Shown: positions 30,101-40,544, numbered from the stretch's first letter. The stretch: DNA of 64,000 nt from Sinonovacula constricta (GCA_007844125.1 CM017559.1:31285926-31349925), one strand, 5' to 3'. Numbers and translations are program-made. The notes: generated by a model from the sequence alone, not told the origin.

Positions 30101-33100
30101 TTATAATTTAAAATCAATCTCGATCACAGGCAGTTAGGGCTCCTAATGCTGTGGTTACGGCAGCTATTTTTAGAGACTTAAAATGAAAGGATAATAGTTA
30201 CTGCAAACATAACTCCTTTAAGCTTTGTTGTAACAGATGTTTATTATATAAATACCTCTTACTGTCTATGATTTTATTTTAGTCTTGTTTCTTAAAAAGA
30301 TACCAGTAAAACTTAAATACGAAGATCTGTTTACCAGTCTCTGCCACAATCATCCTTTTTTTTGATATTTTCTTTTTATCTAAAACTTTATTAAGAAAAT
30401 TGGATAAATAAAAAATGCAGATAATATAATGAAAATTGTTTTTGCATTTTCCTTTAAAAGCCTTATTTAAGCTCAATAACAAGTTTAAATTTTATTAAAA
30501 AATAAAAAGCAAAGCTTGATGTTTTTGAGGTACCTTTCTCAGCATTTTATAAAACAATAAACAACAAAGAAACAAAAATGTCCTCACTGCATTACCTGAT
30601 TTTATGGAAAATGACCTGTAAAATAATTTTTTATAGTGTAACCCCCAATAACAAAATTTTGTTTGTCTAAAGAAATATTGCTGAATCTTGATTTGAATAG
30701 GTTTATAAAAAGGGTATCATTATTGTGCATTTGAAAAAATAACTAAACAACATTAAAAAACAACAGCAATTTTATTTAAAAGAAATGTTTACGTTAGTGC
30801 CCATGTGGGTGGAAACATTCTTATTTTACTCTTTTTATCTGCTTTTTTCATCTTAATGCTCAACAAAACTTTACTGATTCAGATCTTAAACACTGCTTTT
30901 TTTAAATAATTAGAGTAAGGCCCTCTTTGACAAGAAAATGGAATTGTATATTTTTTTTACATAATACATCTTCCAAACTGTGTGATTTGCCATATTTTAC
31001 AACTACTGATAAATCCAATGAGCTTATTTTGGTTTGCAGACTATTTTTAATTATTTTTTCCATTTTCTTTTCAGAGGAAGCAAATACAAGAAAGTTAAAG
31101 ATATGACAGGAGAGCACCTGGCCTTCATGCAAAAGTTGATGGATAAGGTATCTCTTAAAATAAAAACGCACAAAACAGAAAAAAATGCTGTGTTCAGGTG
31201 TTCAGTTATCTAATAATAGAGGATGTAGGTGTGCATGATAAATTGTAGTAATGAATCTGAACAAAAAAGCTGTGCTATTTTTTGTGTGATTTTTCATGCA
31301 AAATCAGAATCTTTTTATTCAAGCATGTACTTGATAAAGCTTTATTCAGTTAAAACCTCTTGTATAAATAACATCTTAAGACCACAGGTGTTGTCAATTG
31401 TTTTTTTAACCTTTTCTTTATTTTTATTTTCTTTTATTGTCATGCCACCTGGCGTGATACCACACCTAGTCACATTATCCCGACACTGCGCTTATCAGTC
31501 ATTGAACTACCCTTATCATTTGCTTGAGCATTAGCAAGGAAGCTAGCTTATAGCACTTATATTTTTTACTAGTTTAGTCAAGCATGTCTTGACATTACCA
31601 TGAGCAGTACTCCAACTAACCATAAGCAATAATCTGCATTACCATAAGCAATAAATCATATCATCATAAGAAATAATCCACATTACCATTAGCAATCAAA
31701 TGCATTACCATAAGCAATAATCCACAATACTGTAAGCAATAATCCACATTACCATAAGCAATAATCCAAACTACCTTAAACAATCATATGCACACCAGAA
31801 GCAATACTCTACACTACTATAAGCAATAATCCACACTACTATAAGCAGTAATCCACAATACCATAAGCAATAATCCGCACTACCATAAACAGTAATTCAC
31901 ACTAATATAAGCAATAATCCACACTAATGCAATAATCCACACTAATATAAGCAATAATCCACAACCATAAGCAATAATCCATACTACCATAAGCAATAAT
32001 CCACACTATAAAAAAGCAATAATCCACACTACCATAAGCAATAATCCACATGTCTATAAGCAATAATCCACACTTCTATAAGCAATAATCCTAACTACCA
32101 TAAGCAAAAGTCCACACTTCCATAAGTAATAATCCACACTACTAAAAGCAATAATCCATACTACCATAAGCAATAATCCACACTACTATAAGCAATAATC
32201 CATACTACCATAAGCAATAATCCACACTACTATAAGCATAAGCAATAATCCACACTACTATAAGCAATAATGAACACTACTATAAGCAATAATCCACACT
32301 ATAATGAGCAATTTTCCACACTACTGTAAGCAATAATTCACACTACTTTAAGCAGTAATCCATACTACCATAAGCAGTAATCCACACTACCATAAGCAAT
32401 AATCCACACTACCATGAACAGTAATTCACTCTAATATAAGCAATAATCCACACTAATATAAGCAATAATCCACAACCATAAGCAATAATCCATACTACCA
32501 TAAGCAATAATCCACACTATCATAAGCAATAATCCACACTACCATAAGCAATAATCCACACTGCTATAAGCAATAATCCACACCACTATAAGCAATAACC
32601 TACACTATCATAAGCAAGAATCCACACTTCTATAAGCAATAATCCACACTTTTATAAGCATAATCCACACTACTTTAAGCAATAATCCATACTTCTTCAA
32701 GCAATAATCCACACAACTATAAGCAATAAACCACACTTCCATAAGCAATAATCCACACTACTAAAAGCAATAATCTACACTACTATAAGCAATAATCCAC
32801 ACTATCATAAGCAATAATCCACACTACTGTAAGGAATAATCCAAACTACAATAAGCAATAATCCACACTACCATAAGCAATAATCCACACTGGCATAAGC
32901 AATAATCTACATCTATATAAGCAATAATCCACACATAAGCAATAATCCACACTGGCATAAAAATACTCTATACTAATATAAGCAATAATCCACACAACCA
33001 TAAGCAATAATCCACACTATCATAAGCAATAATCCATATTACTGTAAGCAATAATCCAAACTACTATAAGCAATAATCCACACTACCATAAGCAACAATC

Positions 33101-36100
33101 CACACTACTATAAGCAATAATCCACACTACTATAAGCAATAATCCACACTATCATAAGCAATAATCCACACTATCATAAGCAATAATCCACACTACTATA
33201 AGCAATAATTCACACTATCATAAGCAATAATCAACACTAGCATAAGCAATAATCCACACTACTATAAGCAATAATCCACACTACCATAAGCAAAATTCAT
33301 ACTATCATAAGCAATAATCCACACTACTGTAAGCAATAATTCACACTACTATAAGCAATAATTCACACTACTATAAGCAATAATCCACACTGGTATAAGA
33401 AATAATCTACACCAATATATGCTATAATCCACACTAATTTAAGCAATAATCCACACTGGCATAAGAAATACTCTACACTGATATAAGCAATAATCCACAC
33501 TACCATAAGCAATAATCCACACTACTTTAAGCAATAATCCACTCTGCCATAAGCAATACTCTACACTAATATAAGCAATAATCCATACTAATATAAGCAA
33601 TAATCCACACTACTATAAGCAATAATCCACACTACTATAAGCAATAATCCACACTATCATAAGCAATAATCCACACTACTATAAGCAATAATCCACACTA
33701 TCATAAGCAATAATCAACACTAGCATAAGCAATAATCCACACTACTATAAGCAATAATCCACACTACCATAAGCAAAATTCATACTATCATAAGCAATAA
33801 TCCACACTACTGTAAGCAATAATTCACACTACTATAAGCAATAATTCACACTACTATAAGCAATAATTCACACTGGTATAAGAAATAATCTACACCAATA
33901 TAAGCTATAATCCACACTAATTTAAGCAATAATCCACACTGGCATAAGAAATACTCTACACTGATATAAGCAATAATCCACACTACCATAAGCAATAATC
34001 CACACTACTTTAAGCAATAATCCACTGTGCCATAAGCAATACTCTACACTAATATAAGCAATAATCCATACTAATATAAGCAATAATCCACACTATCATA
34101 AGCAATAATCCACACTACTTTAACAATAATCCACACTATTAAAAACAATAATCCACACTACTATAAGCAATAATCCACACTACCGTAAGCAATAATCCAC
34201 ACTACTGTAAGCAATAATCCACACTGCCATAAGCAATAATCCACACTGCCATAAGCAATTATCCACACTACCATAAGCAATAATCCACACTGTCATAAGC
34301 AATAATCCACACTACTGTAAGCAATAATTTTCATTACCATAATCAATAATCCACACTACTGTAATCAATAATCCACACTGCCATAAGCAATCATCCACAC
34401 TGCCATAAGCAATACTCTACACTAATATAAACAATGATCCACACTGGCATAAGAAATACTCTACTTTAATATAAGCAATTATCCACACTACCATAAGCAA
34501 TAATCCACACAACCATAAGCAATAATCCACACTACTGTAAGCAATAATTCACACTACTATAAGCAATAATTCACACTACTATAAGCAATAATCCACACTG
34601 GTATAAGAAATAATCTACACCAATATATGCTATAATCCACACTAATTTAAGCAATAATCCACACTGGCATAAGAAATACTCTACACTGATATAAGCAATA
34701 ATCCACACTACCATAAGCAATAATCCACACTACTTTAAGCAATAATCCACTCTGCCATAAGCAATACTCTACACTAATATAAGCAATAATCCATACTAAT
34801 ATAAGCAATAATCCACACTACTATAAGCAATAATCCACACTACTATAAGCAATAATCCACACTATCATAAGCAATAATCCACACTACTATAAGCAATAAT
34901 CCACACTATCATAAGCAATAATCAACACTAGCATAAGCAATAATCCACACTACTATAAGCAATAATCCACACTACCATAAGCAAAATTCATACTATCATA
35001 AGCAATAATCCACACTACTGTAAGCAATAATTCACACTACTATAAGCAATAATTCACACTACTATAAGCAATAATTCACACTGGTATAAGAAATAATCTA
35101 CACCAATATAAGCTATAATCCACACTAATTTAAGCAATAATCCACACTGGCATAAGAAATACTCTACACTGATATAAGCAATAATCCACACTACCATAAG
35201 CAATAATCCACACTACTTTAAGCAATAATCCACTGTGCCATAAGCAATACTCTACACTAATATAAGCAATAATCCATACTAATATAAGCAATAATCCACA
35301 CTATCATAAGCAATAATCCACACTACTTTAACAATAATCCACACTATTAAAAACAATAATCCACACTACTATAAGCAATAATCCACACTACCGTAAGCAA
35401 TAATCCACACTACTGTAAGCAATAATCCACACTGCCATAAGCAATAATCCACACTGCCATAAGCAATTATCCACACTACCATAAGCAATAATCCACACTG
35501 CCATAAGCAATAATCCACACTACTGTAAGCAATAATTTTCATTACCATAATCAATAATCCACACTACTGTAATCAATAATCCACACTGCCATAAGCAATC
35601 ATCCACACTGCCATAAGCAATACTCTACACTAATATAAACAATGATCCACACTGGCATAAGAAATACTCTACTTTAATATAAGCAATTATCCACACTACC
35701 ATAAGCAATAATCCACACAACCATAAGCAATAATCCACACTACTGTAAGCAATAATCCACACTGCCATAAGCAATAATCCACTCTGCCATAAGCAATTAT
35801 CCACACTACCATAAGCAATAATCTACACTGCCATAAGCAATAATCCATACTATCATAAGCAATAATCCACACTACTGTAAGCAATAATTTTCATTACCAT
35901 AAGCAATAATCCATACTACTGTAAGCAATAATCCACCGGCCATAAGCAATAATCCACATTGCCATAAGCAATTATCCACACTACCATAAGCAATAATCCA
36001 CACTGCCATAAGCAATAATCCACACTACTGTAAGCAATAATCTACACTACCATAAGCAATAATCCACACTACTGTAAGCAATAATCCACACTGCCATAAG

Positions 36101-36743
36101 CAATCATCCACACTGCCATAAGCAATACTCTGCACTAATATAAGCAATAATCCACACTAATATAAGCAATTATCCACACTCACATAATCAATCAATCAAT
36201 CAATCAATACTTTTATTTCCTCCATACATGGAGTATAATCCATACTACCATAAGCAATAAGCAGTGGATGATTTTTACTTGCAAAGTGGGAAATTTGTTT
36301 TTTTTTCATATAAACAAAGAAGGAAGTTATCTGTTATCTGAAAATAGGGTTATTTCTGAAAATGTATGCAACACCCCTTTTTTCAAGTAATTCTGAACCT
36401 TAAATGTAGGACTCTCCCTCCAAAACTGGGAGCGATCACATGTATGATATTATGATAAAAAGTCAGTGTTTTATTTTGGAGCAATATCTCACCAGTAATT
36501 ATACATCATAAAAACAATTGTGGGAAAGTTTCTAATAAAATGTTTTAGTGATTTTCTTTTCTATTTAAATTGATAGGTAATGATGGGTATGTGAGAAACT
36601 GTAGCAGGTAATGGGTTAACTGAAATGTTTCTGTCTCATAGGCTCCTGTGGTATTCTACCAAATGGCGAGAGAACAGCTTGGACTGGTGCAGATTGAAGA
36701 ATTGATGCGGTTTGATGATGCTGTCACGGCCCTGGAGTACTGA
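10265..36743 (+). CDS. ARM-TIR-SAM-like intracellular TIR-domain protein (13 coding exons, 698 aa)
   Basis: Exons: 10265-10725, 13578-13848, 14723-14855, 14958-15069, 15828-16056, 17642-17762, 19801-19937, 20923-21088, 22538-22610, 24540-24633, 29918-30042, 31075-31147, 36642-36743. All phases agree and sum to 699 codons with stop. Residues 1-74 are Ser/Arg-rich and probably disordered; 75-80 is a Glu run; about 90-440 is leucine-rich helical hairpins of ARM/HEAT type; about 472-599 is a TIR domain (HVMISYCRSD first strand, KVWIDRAQM, GMAEAVENS, NCRLEAEYA, GYQPDGWLG, KLYIEFSS); about 620-690 is SAM-like (RDWSKEDLDSWM...). No signal peptide or membrane segment is seen, so it should be cytosolic. 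TIR domains with this C-x-x-E motif often cleave NAD+; Glu544 fits the catalytic position. SARM1 is the closest known logic but has TIR last. An NADase role in innate immunity or cell death is inference. Domain and exon calls are firm. Confidence 0.9.
10890..10990 (+). mobile_element. tRNA-like module at the head of the 23-bp array
   Basis: A box-like CTCACTTGGTTGAGC and a perfect B box GGTTCGAACCC, spaced as in a tRNA. Acceptor-stem pairing is not evident, so it is a SINE head, not a tRNA gene. The minisatellite starts ~40 bp downstream. Confidence 0.6.
11027..13187. repeat. 23-bp minisatellite in TIR gene intron 1 (~94 units)
   Basis: Units of GACAGGATACTCCTCTAGGT plus CTT or CTA, with variants (TTGATACTGCTCGAGG) that recur in the same order, showing block duplication. 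One 7-bp insertion lies near 11980. Many units carry TCTAGA. Confidence 0.97.
13578..13848 (+). CDS. TIR gene coding exon 2 (ARM/HEAT solenoid)
   Basis: Encodes residues 154-244, beginning FVPLLVKFYEFVFEEFD and ending MSVNE. The helical pattern with an RNxLWNFSD-like stretch (REILWNFSDSS) is typical of ARM repeats. Acceptor tgtacag, donor GTAAGA; phase 2 in, phase 0 out. Confidence 0.9.
14471..14608. repeat. 46-bp tandem repeat, 3 units, intron 2
   Basis: Starts at 14471, 14517 and 14563 with GGATAGCACCCTTAATGTAA, nearly identical; the last is slightly truncated. Confidence 0.93.
14723..14855 (+). CDS. TIR gene coding exon 3 (ARM/HEAT solenoid)
   Basis: Encodes residues 245-288 (EIYALKSAVGILHNCARNP and on). 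ALKSAVGILHNCARNP matches the ARM signature of a helix followed by N-[CL]-[AS]. Acceptor tatag, donor GTGAGT; phase 0 in, phase 1 out. Confidence 0.9.
14958..15069 (+). CDS. TIR gene coding exon 4 (ARM/HEAT solenoid)
   Basis: Encodes residues 289-325 (YVKMITLLALGNILDEAKLS...). The LLALGNILDE stretch is again ARM-like. Acceptor tttcag, donor GTAAGG; phase 1 in, phase 2 out. Confidence 0.9.
15828..16056 (+). CDS. TIR gene coding exon 5 (ARM/HEAT solenoid)
   Basis: Encodes residues 326-402. Two helical repeats can be seen around VEELVEGLVALSE and IQSALSLAYSLAFEESN. Acceptor gacag, donor GTAAGA; phase 2 in, phase 0 out. Confidence 0.9.
16400..16733 (+). mobile_element. SINE family 2, full copy in intron 5
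   Basis: tRNA-like head (AATTGGTAGAGCG A box; CAGGTTCGATCCCGGG B box), a body found again at 40545-40815, and the ending GTGGGACAATAAACCCAATT. Confidence 0.85.
17175..17310 (-). mobile_element. SINE family 1, partial, reverse
   Basis: Reverse complement of the family core: tail (ACACAGTTATGGTCATATTG) and TTATGTCTGGGTAGAACCAC. Confidence 0.75.
17642..17762 (+). CDS. TIR gene coding exon 6 (end of solenoid)
   Basis: Encodes residues 403-442 (NDKDLMTWIKKLKGHANGQ, then a last helix). Acceptor ttttgcag, donor GTAAGA. Phase 1 out joins the exon at 19801 after the intron that holds the 40-bp minisatellite. Confidence 0.88.
17950..18085 (-). mobile_element. SINE family 1, 5' half, reverse, degenerate
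   Basis: ACGTCACAGGTCAGCTGG and CTGGACTCAAACCCATGCAG (reversed B box) match the head of other copies. Abuts a (TA)17 tract at 18086-18119. Confidence 0.55.
18086..18119. repeat. (TA)n tract
   Basis: Seventeen TA units directly before the 40-bp minisatellite. Confidence 0.95.
18120..19755. repeat. 40-bp minisatellite in TIR gene intron 6 (~40 units)
   Basis: Units containing AGGCACAAATTCTGGAAATA and TATCTATGAACACTAGTGAT, with many single-base variants. Ends about 45 bp before exon 7. Confidence 0.96.
19801..19937 (+). CDS. TIR gene coding exon 7 (linker and TIR strand A)
   Basis: Encodes residues 443-488. A Gly/Pro/Ser linker (GAAPPIGGTSGPS) leads into the first TIR strand, HVMISYCRSD, equivalent to the (D/H)VFISY box 1 of TIR domains. 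Acceptor gatttag, donor GTATAT; phase 1 in, phase 0 out. Confidence 0.92.
20923..21088 (+). CDS. TIR gene coding exon 8 (TIR core, BB-loop)
   Basis: Encodes residues 489-543 plus the first base of the Glu544 codon. It contains KVWIDRAQM (strand B and BB-loop), GMAEAVENS and YVVIVCFSENY, all hallmarks of TIR_2-type domains. The donor is non-canonical, CTAG then GCAAGT. The only nearby GT donor would shift the frame into an early stop. Confidence 0.9.
22538..22610 (+). CDS. TIR gene coding exon 9 (predicted catalytic Glu)
   Basis: Completes Glu544 (G|AG) and encodes to residue 567: AEYAHTKNIELVFC, then GYQPDG. With the previous exon it makes NCRLEAEYA, the C-x-x-E motif of catalytic TIR domains. 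Acceptor tttcag, donor GTGTGT; phase 1 in, phase 2 out. Confidence 0.9.
22768..22995 (+). mobile_element. SINE family 1 in intron 9
   Basis: tRNA-like head (CATGGTGGTAGAATTGCCG; GTGTGGGTTCAGGG), core TCTGGGGTCTTCCTCCACCA, tail GCTATAATGATCATAATTGG and an A run. Confidence 0.85.
23906..24422 (+). repeat. tandem duplication of ~250 bp in intron 9
   Basis: 23906-24157 and 24170-24422 align end to end with offset 264 and about a dozen substitutions (for example CATGTACAATGTACAATGTC in both). Confidence 0.93.
24540..24633 (+). CDS. TIR gene coding exon 10 (TIR C-terminal part)
   Basis: Encodes residues 568-599, WLGLLIGAKLYIEFSS and a closing helix (KWNELKNRL). DGWLG...GAKLY..FS is a conserved tail of this TIR subfamily. 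Acceptor ttttcag, donor GTAAGT; phase 2 in, phase 0 out. Confidence 0.9.
24634..26400. other. intron 10, left part
   Basis: No coding or clear repeat structure seen. AT-rich. Confidence 0.5.
26400..28349 (-). mobile_element. probable 3' region of the LINE insertion
   Basis: More CpG-rich than its surroundings and contiguous with the RNase H remnant, so probably the same insertion. Three imperfect copies of a block (CCTTTGTTTTTA...CCGTTTATTCAGC) start near 27884, 28018 and 28140. A 26-base T run (27740-27765) would be poly(A) on the - strand, which may mark the true 3' end; the stretch below it could then be a different repeat. Confidence 0.4.
28350..29344 (-). pseudogene. decayed RNase H and CCHC tail of a non-LTR retrotransposon
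   Basis: On the - strand: IYTDGSKDP (first Asp), CELIAIKEA (Glu), IFTDSLS (Asp) and LVWIPSHIGIIGNELADS (His/Asp) are the ordered RNase H motifs. A CPHC...LEHVIFQC zinc-knuckle follows and the frame ends at 28350. Breaks: an in-frame TAG at 29054-29056 and a one-base frameshift near 28825. No reverse transcriptase or endonuclease is present, so the copy is 5'-truncated. This fits RNase H-bearing LINEs of the I/Jockey groups; the clade is not resolved. Lies antisense in TIR gene intron 10. Confidence 0.85.
29918..30042 (+). CDS. TIR gene coding exon 11 (linker and SAM-like start)
   Basis: Encodes residues 600-640, a charged linker then IRDWSKEDLDSWMKKHKL. The W-S-x-E-D-L-x-x-W-M pattern is the opening helix of SAM domains. 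Acceptor ctgcag, donor GTAAGT; phase 0 in, phase 2 out. It follows a 5.3-kb intron with a LINE remnant. Confidence 0.88.
30043..31074. other. intron 11
   Basis: Plain AT-rich intron, no repeat or RNA structure recognised. Confidence 0.5.
31075..31147 (+). CDS. TIR gene coding exon 12 (SAM-like)
   Basis: Encodes residues 641-665 (EGSKYKKVKDMTGEHLAFM and on), equivalent to the G.xLL middle of a SAM fold. Acceptor ttttcag, donor GTATCT; phase 2 in, phase 0 out. The following 5.5-kb intron is mostly minisatellite. Confidence 0.87.
31592..36185. repeat. 22-bp minisatellite in TIR gene intron 12 (~205 units)
   Basis: Units of ATAAGCAATAATCCACACTA plus CT/CC, degenerate at the left end and more regular to the right. 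Distinctive variant runs near 33320-34500 recur at +1208 bp, so a ~1.2-kb block was duplicated. A stray unit survives at 36232-36262 beyond an (AATC)n tract. Confidence 0.97.
36186..36210. repeat. (AATC)n tract
   Basis: Six AATC units at the right edge of the 22-bp array. Confidence 0.9.
36265..36445 (+). mobile_element. ~200-bp MITE-like repeat, copy 1 (left end eroded)
   Basis: Shares CATATAAACAAAGAAGGAAG, ACTCTCCCTCCAAAA and the terminal CACATGTATGA with the copies at 39805, 41488 and 47948. Sits in intron 12. Confidence 0.75.
36642..36743 (+). CDS. TIR gene terminal coding exon 13
   Basis: Encodes residues 666-698 and the stop TGA at 36741: APVVFYQMAREQLGLVQ then IEELMRFDDAVTALEY. Helical, completes the SAM-like domain. 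Acceptor ctcatag, phase 0. Confidence 0.88.
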   Translation, partial: APVVFYQMAREQLGLVQIEELMRFDDAVTALEY

Positions 36744-37707
36744 CAATCTCCATAGCAACAGTCATAAAATATCTCCTTTCTGTTATTTGGTTTACCCTTG
36801 TTCAGTAACTCGATAGAATTTGGCGATTTTGTCACAGCCTAAGATTTGTTACAAATTCTATACTACCAGACATAAGAAGATAAGATGTTCCTCTGTTGTT
36901 AATCTTGTTTGTTTAAATTTGTTATGTGTTTCACCAGTCATAAAGATGTTTTACCATTGTAGAAGGGGCACCTGTGACAAATGGGCAAATTCTGTGGCTC
37001 CCAACAACACAAGTTTGACTTCCTGTCAGAATACGCTTTATAACATCCAGTACAGGCAGACTGATCAGATGGGGAGCCATTAGCTAAGCAGTTTTAACTT
37101 CCAGCTGCTGTGCTTACTGAATCCCAACCAGGATGAGTCTGGTCTAATAGCAGATGTGCGTATGTATATGCTGCCATAATGACTTAAAAAGTGTTGTTGA
37201 TATGTGTATTGATATATGTTGTCATGCCATGGGAAAAAGGTGTCCTTAATGATAACATTCCATTTGTGTGTTTCCTTATATTTTTTTCATTAGAGGCATA
37301 TTGGACATTCAATTTAAAAGGACGCAAGTATAATAGCGAAATTATGACTCTAAAATGATAACATTTATTTGGCTTTATCGCATCTATGTTATCTAATCTT
37401 ATCACTTTATCTAACATTCTAACAGTGTCAGTAGTTTATGTACACAGGGAAGATTCTCATAACAAAATTGATTTAACTGTTTACTGCTTTTATCTAAAAT
37501 TATCAGTTACTGTATGTTACTGTGATGATATAGATAGTTTCCACATCAGTGAAGATCCCTTATCTTGGCAGTCATCTTTGATGGCATCTTAAAGGGATTT
37601 TCAGATGAATTGTATAGTCCAATGTGGTCCAAAAATTAAAAGCTATACACCATTGGAAAGCTCTTGAATTCATATTTTTAAAGAATTAATACACAAAAAT
37701 AAATAAA
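36744..37707 (+). promoter_or_regulatory. probable 3' UTR of TIR gene with poly(A) signals
   Basis: No coding frame is seen after the stop. Overlapping AATAAA hexamers at 37698-37707 are the first good poly(A) signals downstream, giving a ~960-nt 3' UTR. The exact end is inferred. Confidence 0.35.
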
Positions 37708-38464
37708 ATTATTGGCTCACCCTTTAATATAATAAAGAGTTCATCTTATTTGGTTGTATTTTGTTTAACCTTTTAAACTATCTATCAAAACTATGTTTTG
37801 ATATTTAAAATACTTAAAATACATAAAAGCTGTTATATTTGATAAACATTTCAGTAAAACAGACTGAAAAATAAAAACACAGTGGTGAGTTTAATACAGC
37901 ATGTTTTTCCCAATTTCAGCCTGCATTAGCTTCTTCCTTCAAAGATGGCTGCCTTAAACTGTCTTATCAGTGCCTATGACATCACATGGAAACTATCTAT
38001 TGTTTTACGCCCTTTCTAAAAGTCATTGACAGTATAAACTGTGACAAATATGTTAATTCAATTACACTTTTCCAGATGATGTGATTGACATCAACAGGTA
38101 CCTTTTACTTACTCTGAGACACTAAAAAAACCTCAGCTTTTATGTATTATTTTTGAAGTTCTAGGTGGAGTTATCTCATCCACACACACATTAATATATA
38201 TGAGCACCTGGGGTCTGTCTATAGAGATCTAGCCTACACAATTCAGTCATTATCAGTAATTACATACAATCACTGTCAGACATTAAACACAATCACTGTC
38301 AGACATTAAACTGTTTATCTCAAAAGATTTTAGTGTTAATAATTTGAAGAAAAGTTGAAATGTTTGTTTTTGTTATGGTCTTTTAATTTAGTCTTGTCTA
38401 ATAATTTGCCTTTTTCATCTACAAATAATAGTGACGGTACTACCAAAATAAAAAGGTAGTTTGT
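37708..38464. other. intergenic region after TIR gene
   Basis: Nothing coding seen. A 22-base phrase (ATTAAACACAATCACTGTCA...) is duplicated near 38280. Confidence 0.4.
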
Positions 38465-38690
38465 TTCAGTTATATCGCCTTGCCACAATTATTTTGTCCA
38501 TATTCATGTGTTACTTTTGGAGAAAGACGACAGACGAATGTCTGGGTAGAACCACTGGCACATCACAGGTCTGCTGGAAGAGCTCCAAACATGAAAGTTC
38601 TAACCCTGACCAGGTCTAGAAACTGGTGATGGGCTGGCGAATTTCAAGCTATTACTCTGATCACTAGGCCATAGTGCCCCTACTACCCAA
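38465..38690 (-). mobile_element. SINE family 1, reverse
   Basis: Tail, core (AATGTCTGGGTAGAACCACT) and degenerate head ending in AGTGCCCC are all recognisable in reverse order. Confidence 0.8.
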
Positions 38691-39804
38691 AATTGAAAGA
38701 AAGCTGGATTTTTATCAGCAGAAAGTTGTTGTTCATTATTCATTATTTTATATATCTATTATTCATTCATTTTTAATGGGGACATAATTTTTTAACATGC
38801 ATAAAGTTTGTATTTAGTTAATATACCATTCTGAAGAGAACATCACATAAAAGTTTGTATGTCATTATTTAAAATAAAATTCTGACATTTTATGGGGTGG
38901 GGCTTTTGTGTAAAAATGGATGATACATTAACTTTTCTTTTATTTGCTGTTTTGTGTAATTGTTATTTTTTATTTATAGATTAACTTTTGTCTGTTACTT
39001 TATGAAGAATGTCCAGTGAAGTTTTACACTCACACACCACTTCCCTACCACAACCCAATTTTGCTAAAATGTTGAAATAAATAAAACAGGGAGGTTAATA
39101 AGAAGCCAAACCAAAGAACTTCATTTTTCTAGCAGATTGGTTTTCTCATTGATCTAAATGGGCCTTTTGGAAACAATTACGTTATTGTCATAGAATAACC
39201 TAACTTCATTAAATATTTGCAAAGACTTGAAGTATGTCATACTCCTGTCGCAGTATTCTCGAAGAGTATAAAACAAAACCTAATTTGTTTTACCATGTGA
39301 CATAAAAATTCACGAAGACCTCATTAGGAAATGGTTTATGATCTCCATGTCAACTACCTACCAACATGTTGCATGCAACACCATCCAACCACTTCACAAA
39401 GATAAGAAATAAGCAAAATGAGACCTGAAAACTGGTATATACAAGTAAGATTGGTGTCAACTCCTAAATTATATGTCAGTTCGTCCTGACCAGACTGAGA
39501 CCTGAGGCAGCTAAGTGTGGTCCTGAAAGAAGTTGCACAATAAGTTGCTATTGGCTTGCAATTATAGCTTTGATGTAAATGCAATCCAGCGATCAATGAG
39601 GCAAATTGAAGCAACAAATGATAAAAAAATTCATAATCATTTGGAATGCAATGGGGTTGCAATTTGACGTAAACAGGACATTAACTTTGAAGCGAAAAAA
39701 TCTTGTAATTTCTTTTAGCAAAAAATGCCTTTTTAATGAATTTACTTGATAAACAAATGTGTACTATAATGCTCCGTTCTTTTGTAAGAATATAACTATC
39801 AAAA

Positions 39805-40007
39805 CATGTGAACTTTTTTCTGTGGCCAAAGTGGGAGAATTTCAATTGCAAAGTGGGAAGTTTGTTATTTTCATATAAACGAAGAAGGAAGTTATCTGTT
39901 TCCAAGTAGGGAGATTTCTGAAAATGTGTAAAACAACCCTCATTTTCAAAAATTTTGAAACCTTTAAAGTCGGAGTCTCCCTCCAAAAGTTGGAGAGTTC
40001 ACAAGTA
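39805..40007 (+). mobile_element. ~200-bp MITE-like repeat, copy 2
   Basis: Starts ACATGTGAACTTTTTTCTG and ends GGAGAGTTCACAAGTATG, inverted ends, with the same interior as the other copies. Confidence 0.8.
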
Positions 40008-40544
40008 TGAACTATCAATACTTGTTGCTTATGATATTATGGTTACCATGTAATCCTGATTTGTTTTGCTTGTACAGGCTGTTTCATAATCTGATACAAT
40101 AACACACAATTCTTAAACTCAATGCAGTTTATTTTGCAGACATATCACATTTCTTTTCAATAGGCTGGATTAACATTTTGTTTAATGTATGAATGTGTGG
40201 CATTGTTAACATTATTATGACATAATTAACAAATTTTCTAAACACATCACTTTTTATGAATGCACAGTTCAGGTAGTTCTATATGTTTCTATACTTTTCT
40301 ACATAAAATATTAACTCAGTCAGTAAAAGTTCAAATATGTGACATAGGCATGACTGCAAACATCAAAGAATAATGTGACTTAGTTTTCTAATAAAAATAG
40401 CGACCTCTAGAGCAAAGCTGAAAATTGATATAAAACATGCCCCATTTTAAGTTTTAAAATGACCCGCTGGTTTCATATATCTACCAAAACGTCATATTCT
40501 CATCTGTATCTTATTCTATAGGATTTATAAAGCAACATTCGGAA

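Noticed and set aside
31592..36185. CRISPR-like array of short direct repeats
   Set aside because: Units abut without unique spacers, the unit is 22 bp, and the array lies in an intron of a eukaryotic gene. It is a minisatellite.
10265..36743. Calling the TIR gene SARM1 or a Toll-like receptor
   Set aside because: Domain order differs from SARM1 and there is no signal peptide, leucine-rich repeat or membrane helix.
39681..39986. 101-aa ORF on the - strand
   Set aside because: Lies across a copy of the ~200-bp MITE-like repeat; not conserved as a frame in the other copies.
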